Part shown: positions 35,130 to 46,046 of the stretch, piece by piece
How positions within the stretch are numbered: position 1 is the first letter of the stretch
Layout: every line of letters begins with the position of its first letter
NCBI GenBank assembly: GCA_029532415.1
Contig: JAQOTA010000008.1
Location: forward strand, 124,001 to 188,000
Reading direction: 5' to 3'
Origin: Marasmius tenuissimus
Taxonomy: Eukaryota; Basidiomycota; Agaricomycetes; Agaricales; Marasmiaceae
DNA: 64,000 bases
Notes under the pieces: model-generated
Seen by the model: the letters and a program-made list of their open reading frames with translations, nothing else
Databases searched by the model: none
What the model was told of the DNA's origin: nothing
Translations under genes and position numbers: made by a program

Positions 35130-35428
35130 CGGGTCTCTCCCCCTGCGCGACGAGGCAGTGCACCATGCGTGAGATTCATCGCCATAGCAAAAATACCACG
35201 ACATTGCCACAGCCATGATCTCGTTCGCTATGTTATAAGTCTGTTCAAAGGCACTGGTTTGGTGGACGTAATCAGGACGAGCACAGCATGTTTGTATGTC
35301 AACCACGAGGCCGGTAGGAGTTCACATAAGTGTAAACGGGTGTTGTCCGTCGGTCTCCCTCTTGCTGTCGCCTCTTGAACGGGATTCTCCCTTCTGTCTT
35401 TCTTCTGGTTTTTCTTCGCTCTACTATC
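35130..35428 (+). promoter_or_regulatory. Amplified upstream region of copy D
   Basis: It contains ACCATGCGTGAGATTCATCG and CCACGAGGCCGG, and a CACATAAG box at 35323, 106 bp before the ATG. The spacing equals that in copies A and E. Confidence 0.55.
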
Positions 35429-37807
35429 ATGGCTGATATCAGGTTCTTGCCAAATGCAAGCCATGTCCAAATTGGTGATGGTGCGACCTTTCCAATTGTG
35501 GGTAGGGACCAAGTCACCATTTACAACGACTTGGGAAGGGACTCAGAGTGGGTTACTTTGGTGTGTACGAATATGTTTTGTCAAGAATCACACTTTAATC
35601 TCTAGTCTAGAACGGGAATACATATCGAAGGATCCCCGTAGGGGATATAATTGTACGGAGGAATGTGTCTTCAACGGTTCTGGATGTCACTGTCGACACC
35701 CGACGCCAAGTATCTACTTCTGGGGCATCACAAACATTGGGGAAGCTAAAAGCGGTGAAACTCAGGAAGACGACCCAACACGTTGGATTACTAGGACTTC
35801 CGGGGGGCTTTACTGCCGTGAAGGTTGAGACGGTGGAGAAAGATCAGGCTGAGGAACTGAGCAACGTGAGTACACTCCAAGAATTCTAATATAAATGATA
35901 ACAATACAACTTCCCATAGATAATCGAGCGCATGTGTCGGGAAGTGTCATCGCAACGGTACTACAGGCTCCTTCTAACTGATTCATCACTGATTCAACTT
36001 TCCCTAGATCACCACTTATCACTCAGCTGGTAGGACTTGGCTGGTCGGAGCGGCCAACATTCATATTTCACGATGGCAAGCATCCTTCTCAGTGAGGCTC
36101 GGTGTAGATGTTGATGGCAAATGTTATAGAACTTGCAAATGGTGATGCATACACCAACAAAATTATAGCTGGGGGCAACTGGGTCGGATACTACTACCTT
36201 TGGTATACGAAGGTATGCTTGACCTCTCTATGTCCCGCATCGGCTGATAGTGTTTTCAGGCAACCTCGTTGTTCGCTTTGCGCAACGACAAGACTCTGAC
36301 AATACCGGTGAGTGGGTAATTTTTAGAGCCGACTACCTATTAATAGCACAGCAGGTGTTGCCGTCGGAGATGTTTTGGACGTTCAACCTGAGAACCCACG
36401 CTTGGCAGTATGACCTGCCTTCTGTTTCATTTTCACCACCGAGCAACAACACCTCTCTTGGCGCACTCTTCTATACCCCACCCCAACTTCGCCAAGGCAC
36501 TTGTCCAAGACTTGACATCGATGAGATTGCCGCCTGCTTCGAAGAGCAATTCGGCGACTTCTTACATCTGATTGTGTCAGTGGGGGTAACAAGGCACGTC
36601 AAAGACCTGTCAGACTTTGCACGACATGGTTATTTGACCTTCGGGGCCATCGTCGACCGCAACAAACCCAAGATCCTTGCCTACTTCCCCTCCACCCCTT
36701 CTCCTAAGTGGAGTTGTTGGAGCTTTACTACCGGTGTTGAGGCCAGCTACTCTACCTCTGGTATGTCCCTCTGCGAGTTTCATCCTCCCTTGTGCTGAGC
36801 TGTCCAGTCCCCTCCCGTGTTGATTTCTTATTCCAAAACACCGACCGTAACCGAGTGGAGCTCCACTTCTCTCTTTGCCTTCCGGATTCACTTCCACGTC
36901 GGACTGCATACCTCAGCCAGTCTGTGCCATTATTTGAAGACTGTAATGATTCACTCAATGACCTTGGTGAGTTTCCCTGACCGATTTCCCACTTTCTCAT
37001 GCCAATGACAATTTTTGTGCAGTGTTTTTCGATGAGGTCCAATTCTCCCTTGTCGGCACCTTCCAATCCAACCCCACGAGTTCCACTACCCCAGCGTACC
37101 TGTTCATCCCGCCTATCCCTGTTGAGGTGGTCGACAATGTATGTTGTATCCGTTACCCCCTTTCTGACACTCTCTTCTTCTGGTCCTCTGACCCCGATGG
37201 ACAAGATGTCATTGATGAGGAGGAATGGGAAGCATATGGAATTCCGCAGCTGGAAATCTTCACATGGATCGGTTCGTCGTGGCCCTGGACTTGTTACATG
37301 ACAATTCAAGATTATCTGAGGAAGAAAAGCTGCGCTCCAGACGGGAGGCAATATGCGCGGGAACACGGTTATCCCGAGCTGGCATACGGTGAGTGATGAT
37401 ATTGGAAGACACTCGAGACTATCTTTACATTCAGAATATCAGGTGATCCTCGCAACCACAAGATCACGGTTCTGGAAGAGCCGGATACACCTGAAGAGAT
37501 CCATAGTTTCTCCGGGCAGTCGAAACACCAAGGTTGGTCTTTCCTTCCCTTATGTTGCCGATCACCGCCACCTCGTACTCATGGTAGAGCTGTAGGTGAC
37601 CCTGATGACAATAATTCGGTACCTCTCGACTACTTCAGCAGCGAAGCGCCAGAACCCCAATGTAAAATGCCAATCAAGTCAAAACATGCGCAGGTACGAC
37701 TCCCTATAATCCCCGTCTGAGTCTTGTTTCCAATCCGTTTTCAGCTACTTCATCGTTTCCTGAAGACGACCAAGAGGGCTCCAAAGCGCGTAATGTCTAT
37801 GATATAG
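35429..37807 (+). pseudogene. Family copy D: lacks the membrane tail
   Basis: Exons are 35429-35560, 35611-35865, 35920-35957, 36008-36075 (GC donor), 36130-36212, 36260-36307, 36355-36760, 36808-36966, 37023-37388, 37443-37532, 37596-37693 and 37745-37807. The N-terminal 540 or so codons are fully open. A 1-nt deletion in exon 11 (98 nt instead of 99) shifts the frame to a TAG at 37805-37807, giving about 601 residues. The next donor has also been lost, and even the former last exon carries TAA at 37931-37933 in place of the Arg codon before the anchor. D therefore encodes, at most, a soluble version of the protein. Whether it is a decaying copy or a working soluble paralog cannot be decided from sequence; the clean upstream 1.6 kb favours recent loss or retained use. 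Confidence 0.75.
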
Positions 37808-39290
37808 TCGGCACCACTTCGGTAATACTCAGTTTATACTCTGCTGCCAATCCCGACTGATTCTCTCACAGCACCGTCACGTCGTTATTCCCAGTCACAG
37901 AGCAACGAGTATCAACCACCTGCGTGGCCTTAAGCCATATATGCACTGTTTGCGCTCATTTGTTCAATCACTATGGTCATACTGTGTGTCAGTTTTGACA
38001 GAGTCTCATGGATAATGGACAGTGCAAACCGGAACAATATGGGTGCTAGATTAATAGTTGAGACAAGAGATGATGAAGCGGGTGATTAACAAATGAGCTG
38101 ATGGGTACGTCAACGAGGATCGAGTCTGCAAGTGTTGACATATATAAATTTTTCAACGTGTATATTTTTTTCTTTTACATCGAACGATCACCGTTGTTCA
38201 CCCCCGTTCCTCTGTCTGAAGATAAAGAACAAAGCAAGTTGGAGAATCTTCATTGGCCTGGGTCATAATGAATCTCTTGATTTTTCATACTTATCTCGTA
38301 GGTAGTAATCTTGGGAAGCCAAGATATCAGCGCAGGATCGGAGTGAAGGCAAGTAGGTAAAGACCGTACCTTATACCACAGTGGGCTGCCCTGAGTTTTG
38401 CTTCTCATCTCGCCACTCTACTTTTGCCCTGCAGCAAGCTCCTGTTTCCCCCTATCCAATCGAGGTCTGAACATCATCCTTTCGCTTTCATAAACGAGAG
38501 GAAGATCCCAGCCTTGTCCGTGATGTTCAGCTCCAAGTGGGCATGAAAGCACAAGAACGGTACTTCTAGACCAAACAGAACATGAGCTGTCAAACATCGA
38601 GGGAGAAATCAAGCTAAGTAAACCAAGAACATGCCTGTGATATCATCATGAGCGAGGTACAGAGGATGACGAATTCGTTCACTTCGCCGCCTCGCTCAAT
38701 GATGGTGGTACAGCACAAAGCTGTGTTTGCATTATTCCTTTCCAAGCCAAAGGCTTTGGCCAGAACTCCAACCGCATGCCTGACTATGGTAAGGATAAAC
38801 ACAGGGATGAGAAAGCACGGGAGATCAGGTTCCAAATACGGTCCTGGCACCACTACAGATCAGGACAAAACCATTGTCGTGTCGGAAGACTCCTAGCTAT
38901 GAACAGAGCAGTCTCGAGGCACTGGTAGAATATTGACCCTGCAAGGTCGAGCAAAAAGGCGTCAGTGAGAGACAATGAACGGAAATCCAGATGGGATTGC
39001 ATTGGGTGGAAATGTCGGTAGAGCCGTCTGTCAGGTTTAACTTACTGGATAATTGTCTCAGACCCGGGATTTTTTAAAGACTGAGGAACAGGGGCTCGTC
39101 CTGCTATTGGGAGCCCACCGTTGTGTTAGATAGATTTCCGTGAAGCGGAAGTTGGCCCTTGCCTTAATTATGAGGATCAATAATAGCGAGGCATAAACAT
39201 TGGCTCAATGATGCAGTAATGACTCAATAAAAGGAGGCTCACCAACATAGCGGCACATTACACCCTCTCCCCCATCACTGTCATCGTTTT
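37808..39290. other. Spacer downstream of copy D, including a former last exon
   Basis: 37870-38040 is still recognisable as the last family exon but is interrupted at 37931. Downstream sequence resembles 4262-4490. A - strand stretch (38853-38614) reads PYLEPDLPCFLIPVFILTI and AKAFGLERN, weakly similar to translated spacer near 13250-13330 and 60720 (AKPFSLEQ, AKSFGLEQ). That hints at an old - strand gene, too decayed to name. Confidence 0.4.
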
Positions 39291-42200
39291 CTCACTCCGT
39301 CAAAGCTGAGGTGATAGTTACATGCCTAGGAAGGGTGCGGAGCGGCATAAAACGCCAGAGAAACAATGCATTGGCAAACACTGGCCTAGGGCTCAAAGCA
39401 AGGCAAAGAAAAAAGTTGAAATAATGGGTATCTTGATGATGTGTAGCATCATGCAATGGATTATGGCCGGGAGGATTATCCTCGGGGACGTAACAAAAAT
39501 AGAGAGAGAGAGGTGAATGAACTGGAAAATTAGATAAGTGGGGATATTGAGTGCATTCAACCTGTGCCAACCATGACCCTTGACCATATACGGTTGATTC
39601 TGGAACATCACTTGATCTCCCGTTGTAGCGCCTGCTATTAAAAAGCGGCTTCGGAGCCTTGTTTTTGGGTGATTTTAGCATAAAACAGATAAGAAATGAC
39701 TAGGTAATATGAGTACTAGAGCGAGTTCCAAGCGGCTAGTAAAAGGCTCAGATCCTAGCATAAGGAGAGAATAGCACCTCAGAGGTGTCTCTCCTTATCT
39801 CTGAAAACTGTAGGAGTTGTATAACTGAAGAAAGTATCACTTTGGAGGCACGACTAGGACCTGTAGTCATATCAAGGGAATATCTCCAGAGGCTCAGAGG
39901 CATTGTACTAAGGATCAAAACTATATAATCAGACTTGACGAAGACCCATACTAGTAAGAGCTAGACAGAGGAAGTCACCGTAGAAGCATGGATGGTCAGA
40001 AAGCGAGACTAAGTTGAGCCTCAGAAGCTTGGTATAAGGTCAAGGCCTCGCTTTGGAGGCATGATTGATTCAAGTATACTAAGTATACTACGGGTTACGC
40101 TAGTCATCCATATTGGCTAGAGCTACCTTGTCCCAACCGAAGTAATTATCTACGTTGGAGTCTTTGGGATAATAAGAATCAATGAAGGTTTCATGATCTA
40201 GATGATTGGTATAGAATGGCTCGCATAAGATAGGATTATAGAAAGAAAAGGATTGAGAGAGCCAACGACTCATGACAGGGGAGTACTTGAAGAATGAGAG
40301 CTTGGTATAGTCAAGCTTTGGAGGTGCTGAGCACTCAGCACAACTGACGACAGCATCAATCCAAGCGTTGACAGCTCCAGGAGTACAAGCAGTTTGAAGT
40401 TGAGGAAACCAACTCAAGCAATGGACTCAGCGACCATGTTGATGACAGACCTGGCGTCGTGAGGAATAAAGTGGTCAAAGGTATCCTCGCAGAGATAGAT
40501 TTCGTCCTGGATCATGTCGTAATGAATCACGTAGCCCCAGTAGATGGATCTGTGGCGACTGAGGAAGAACTGCTGGAAGATGATTCTGAGGATAGCTTCG
40601 CGTTCTGTGTTGAGTGGAATGGGTAGGATGATGCAGTGCTCCTTGATCTTAGCAGAGTAGTCTTCTGGATAGCACCAGAGCTTATACAACTCTGAAGAGG
40701 AAGTCAGAAGGCCGCCTCGGAATCTAGAAAATAGAGAGACTTACTAAAGAGTAAGTTGCGGAAGTGGTCTTCAATGTTATGCAAGCGTGCCATAGTGCAC
40801 TCAGGGGAAAAGTAAGCAAGGAATTGGGACAACCTAGTACTTGCTTTTACTGACCTCTGGACTTGCCACCGAAGTAGAAATTTTACTTTGGAAACTAGGA
40901 AATTAGCGCTTCGGAGGCGTGGATCCGAACCAGGCACTGGGTGCTGAACAATGATCGGGAAGTGATCGGAGGTGTTACACCTTCGGCATACCTCCCTCAT
41001 ACTTGTACATCGAGATATTGACTGTACTAAGAGCATAGTTGGTGCTGGTAGCAACAGCAGAGCCCAACTGCACTAGAAGGCAAGGGACTAAGAAAGAAAG
41101 GAATGGTGTACCAAAGAATCAAGTAGGAGTTCTGGCTGAACCATTGAACTATTACCCAGTATCCAAGGTACCAAAAGTGGATATAGTGGGGTGACCATAT
41201 GGATGGCAGGACGTCAGAACTATCCAAGATACAGAAGGGACATCGACCTGGCCATGGACAGCTGGGTAACTAAATGCATATAGGCATCTAGTAGCACTTT
41301 GGAGGCATGTACTTTGCTTCAGATGAAGGGAGTATACACTTTGGAGGCAGGCAGAACAAGATGACCTATGTCGATTGAAGAGTCTAGAACCGGAGAATCA
41401 ATGCTGTGGAGGCAGATAGGCAGAACGGAACCATCGATAGGGAGACCCAGAAGAAAAGAATGTTAGAGAATGTTCGAGGCTGATGATACTTCCGAAGCAA
41501 ATTGTTGGTTTTGACTTTGGGGTTCAAAAGCGTAGATTAAACACAAAACTCTCCAAGTATATTCCAAAGTAGGTAGTTTATGCCTCCGAGGCATGGTTTG
41601 TTCGATATTGGTATGATTCGGTAGAATTAGAGCATCCTAGAGTATATAGGCAGTGGGGTTTTCATCAAGAATCCCCAAGCAATCTGTACAATTAGTATTC
41701 AGAGGATACGAAGCTATTCCACTTGTTGGGTAGTTAGTTGACTCGGGAGCACTTCTGGAGAGACATTAGAACGGAATAGAACTTTGTTTGCCCAAACCTA
41801 GAAAATCCATTGAACACTTGCTTGACCTTGCTTTGCATTTTGTCTGCAACACCAACTTGACTGGCTGAGCTATTGTTGAACTTCCAAAGCTAATTGGGCT
41901 GAGGATATTGTTCGCCGTTGACAGTTGGTCTTTGGTTATTGACAGACTTGATTGGAGTCTTATTGCCATTGTTTGATTTGATTGTCTTGTTGCCCCTTGC
42001 TGTTCAAGTGGTCCTGAAGCTAGTTGAAGCCTAAGAACGCACTTCCGAAGCACCAAACAAACTCTACACTCCCCGAAACAACCTATAAACCTCTCTTCTG
42101 AACCCCACTTTTGACCTCCGAACTGGTTTCAGAGGCAAAGCTACCTTAGTTGGATAGTTTCTTGAGTCAGATTTCCTTCAGCCTACTATTGCAGTCTGGC

Positions 42201-42300
42201 TAAGAGCAGAACCTACGATCAACACCAATCCCCGATTCCCACACCCTTCAGCTACACTCTTGAGTGTTGGGAGGATTTGACCTACGAGTTAGATTTTATT
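39291..42300 (-). other. Degenerate mobile-element-like region rich in a CTTTGGAGGCA motif
   Basis: The motif CTTTGGAGGC or close variants recurs at about 39839, 40051, 40316, 40909, 41296, 41338 and 41401, and in the opposite sense (GCCTCCGAGGC, CTTCCGAAGC) near 41581 and 42044. A - strand stretch at 41054-40704 includes CNTSDHFPIIV, which resembles the SDHxPI motif near the end of the LINE endonuclease. Further - strand open pieces follow at 40689-40414 and 40417-40100. None can be joined into a gene. It is probably an old retroelement with an unusual internal repeat. Confidence 0.35.
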
Positions 42301-42519
42301 ATACACCGTGAGTGGCGCTTTACACTGTATTTAGCTATCCCTGGATTTTGTACGTATTTCTGGTAAAGGAGATTGACATCAGGATGCATCCTCTGAATGA
42401 ACATTGGATCGAACACACTGAATACTATGTAGCAAATAATGGTTTTCACGAGACAAACCTCGTTGGGTGTGATCTTCAGATTTTGAGACTTGAGCAAAAA
42501 CAAATTATGGTAGATTTAA

Positions 42520-45500
42520 AGTCTCTCAGAAAATTCATCGAAAGCCAGAAAGTTTCATCAGAAACGACATGATGGGGGAAGGAAAAAAGCGCAGATTTCG
42601 GGCTAGACAGTTTACCTGCTGCCAATATCCTGGTTCATCCAGTCAGTTGCAGGGTGTAAGGGCACTGAACGTGTATGATGTATCAAACCATACCTTCTTG
42701 ATTGAAGACTTGATTTTTTTTTCAGGCCATTATGGCGCGGGAGTAGTCTTCCTGCGTTCAACCAAGAGATCTGGCCACTTTGGTTTCCAATTTTGTTCGG
42801 TTGTTTGATACAAAAGTGCCTATTTACCACTGACAACGAACTTGAGGTCACCTGAAGAAGAAAGCCTCAAATACTACATTAGACTTTATGTCCTTCCCGT
42901 TCCTTCTCAGTCATCATGCATGAATGGCAAGAGCAGATTTTTGACATGTGACTTTTGCTGTAACGCCCTGTTACCCAAATTATAGCTGACAAGACTTCGC
43001 TCTCACCGTCTGTATATATAGGTGTTTGGTGTTTTCAATAAAGCGGCATCATGACCCTGTATCCAAGGTGCCTTTTCCTCTTTCGAGCCACAGCGCTGAC
43101 TCTGATTGGTTTATTTTCAGCATTGACTGTGCGGGCTCGTGGATTTGAGGTGGGGAAACCACTCGAATAGGAAATATCAGATCCCATTAAACCCGGTGTA
43201 GCAGTACATTGTGCTTACAGTGCTACAGGACACGGAGAATTCAGAACTATGTTAAGTAACAGACGGTAAGACTAGAGCACCGGGAATTCTTTAATCGTTA
43301 TTTCACGGTTAATGCTCGAAATCCCCCACTATGATCTCTCCTCTTGCGCTATGGGGTAGTGTGCCATGCATGAAATTCATCATGACAGCAAGAATACCAC
43401 ACGTTGCCACAGCCAGGATTTCTTTTGCTATTGGTCATGGATCTGTTCGAAGGCATTGGCTCGGCGAGCTTAAACAGGACAAACGTAGCATGTTTGTGGC
43501 ATGTCAACCATGGGACCAGCTGGGGTTCACATAAGTATCAATAGGTATTGCAGTGCCTTGGACTACCTATAGTATGTGTAGTTTGGATAAACTGTAGAGT
43601 CGTAAGGAATATCTCTCTCAATCCTGTGTCATCGTTCACGAGGCTAGAATGAGATGAGCAGAAGGAGGTTACGGTACCCGATATGTGTCAGGTTGAGTTC
43701 CGTGAAAAGGTAGTCGTTGAAAGGAGCAAAGTTGTTCGTTTCAACTTCGCAGTCCATAGGAGAGAAGATCATATACTAACCAAGAGAACTATCCCAGACT
43801 CAGTACGCCGCATAGTCAAGTTATATTCCTTCCAACCCGCCTATCGCGAGCTTTCCCGCGTCCAGAACAGATTTGGTCTAGCTTAACAAACTGAGGTTTT
43901 GCCCTCGATGCACAAACCAAAACCGAGGATTTCATGAGAAAGCAAGGTAAAAGAGTTGAGGTGCTAAGTATTTTGACGATACTCATGGTAGTACTGTTCA
44001 TGGGATTTCGAGCGGATTTTTCGGCTTTCAGTGTCTAAATGCATGGAGAACAGATTAACATGACATACTGGGGTGAGAAAAAGATACCAAATGCACCGTT
44101 CAACCGTTACGTCTCTAGCACTTGACCACGAGAAATGCATCCAAAGGACACCATCCAGCCTTTCACTCGAGCCTACTGTAAGTCATCCACCAGACTGCTG
44201 AGTATTCCAACCAAATTGTTGAACATCCTGCGGCGCCTAGAATGTATACAAAGATAGCTCTGAGTATATATCCACTGAGTGAACATTTGAGCGGACGTAC
44301 CCAGTAGAATTAAATGACACCCTTCACTAATTTTGTGATTTTTATATCTCGCCGGATTTGACCTTTCAACCTTCAGGATCGGGTATAAACAGCCAAAAGG
44401 GAGGTCCGTTCGACTTGACATTCACCGATCCTTGGAAACACCAAACAAAATTCAGAAGGTAATCAAGGAAAACGACATGGTGGCAGGAAGGAAGCGCCGA
44501 GTTTCGAGCCCGGACTCAAAGATTTTGCTTGCCGCCAATATCCGGAAGTTGAAGCTCTGCTCGAACGTGCTTCACCACCACCACCACCATGCAACTCATC
44601 GACTCGCATCCTTAGGCCGTGCAACCTAGTATACGGCCTTCTGAGCACCAATAACTGTTCCAAAGGTTTGGCTTGGTGTTTTGTTCCAACAATCTTTTTC
44701 CAATGATGATTGACTTAATAGGAAGTTAGGAACGACGTTCAACTTGATAGTCTGAGTAGAAAAGTGAGCAAGCCGGCGCATTCGGACAACGTTCTGGACC
44801 TCCAAGATCGATCTGAACGGTTTGAATGAACTCTGGAGGTCTATTTGGCTGAATTTGACCAAATACTCGCAAGGTGAATATGCCAAAGTGCGTTAAACTA
44901 TGCTTTTTCGACTTGAGACTAATCACTTTCTCTTGGTAGGCTCTTAAGCGTGGGTGTGGTTGTCGCGTGTGCCACGCTACAAAAATGTATTGTATCTACT
45001 TTAGAACTCGTCTTCAATATGAGAGCGCTTACTGACCTATTTCACTCAATTCATATGGGGTGTGACCATTTTCGAGATAAACTTTTCGCCAGAAATTCCG
45101 ATAAATCAAGAAAAAATTATTGGCGGGATTTTCGAGAATGGGTGTGACCTGTGACCATACAAATTGACTGGAATAGGTCAGTATTCTCCACCAACAACAG
45201 ACTCGAGGTCTCCTAATGGAAAGAGGGTCGAAGATTTCAAGCCTTCCTGAATGGATGGATCTTCCGGATGATCTTGACTGGGAAGAACCTTGTCACAGGG
45301 TAATGAGCCCTATTTCGGGATCGACGGTGAGAATGGGGTTCTGGTCGTCTGGCGTCTGCTTTAACGCTCTATTAGTCGAATCATGGCTGATGACATCTCT
45401 CTTACCGCCTTTATATGGGTGACCAATGTAAAATACAGCGGCATTATGGCCCTTTATCATAACCGGTATGATCAACAGAGTAGTAATTTCTCATCTCTAC

Positions 45501-45739
45501 AATGCACCTTTTTCTCTCTCACAACAACTGCGACTCTGATTGGCACCTTCTATCAGAATCTACAGCATTTCCTGTGCAGGCTCGTGATTTTGACGTGAGT
45601 ACATTGCTCATACGGGAGGAATAGCAGTATTACACTCACGGAGGTACAAGACATAGAGAACTCAGAGCTACACTAAGTACTGGACGGCAATACAAACACA
45701 TTGGGAATTCCCTCATTGTTATTGCATCGGTAATGCTTG
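42520..45739. repeat. Dispersed spacer block R, at least two partial copies before copy E
   Basis: 42560-43330 and 44290-45730 each resemble parts of 8400-9690 and 20600-21640, so the R block is present here about twice. A CAC triplet run (CACCACCACCACCACCATG, near 44574) is longer than its counterparts at 8648 and 20588. No ORF is shared between copies. Confidence 0.55.
43340..43545 (+). promoter_or_regulatory. Orphan copy of the family upstream region
   Basis: It contains the same series of conserved blocks as the gene copies (GCCATGCATGAAATTCATCA, the GGACCAGCTGGGGTTCACATAAGTATCAAT stretch in part, CATAAG at about 43529). After position 43550 the sequence is unrelated and no family exon follows. 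It is a promoter copy separated from its gene. Confidence 0.6.
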
Positions 45740-46046
45740 GAACAGTCTCTCCCCCTGCGCAACGAGGCTCTGTACCATGCGTGAGATTCATCATGACAGC
45801 AAAGATACCTTGACATTGCCATAGGCACGATCTGTTTCGCTATTGGTCATGATTATCTTCAAAGTCACTGGTTCGGTGAACTTCAACAGGAAAAACACAG
45901 CACATTTGTAACATATCGGCCACGAGGCCAGCTGGGGTTCACATAAGTATCAATGGGCGTTGGCCGCCGGTCTCGCTCTCCCTGTCATCTCTTCAACGAG
46001 ATCCTCCCATCTTTGTTTCCCTTCGGTTTTTCTCCACTCTACTGGA
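45740..46046 (+). promoter_or_regulatory. Amplified upstream region of copy E
   Basis: ACCATGCGTGAGATTCATCA, CCACGAGGCCAGCTGGGG and an ACATAAG box at 45941, 106 bp before the ATG. It is very similar to the copy B upstream region. Confidence 0.55.

Noticed and set aside
36250..36798. Stand-alone 182-codon genes at the exon 7 region of copies C and D
   Set aside because: They are single exons plus read-through into the neighbouring introns; exon borders are conserved in all copies.
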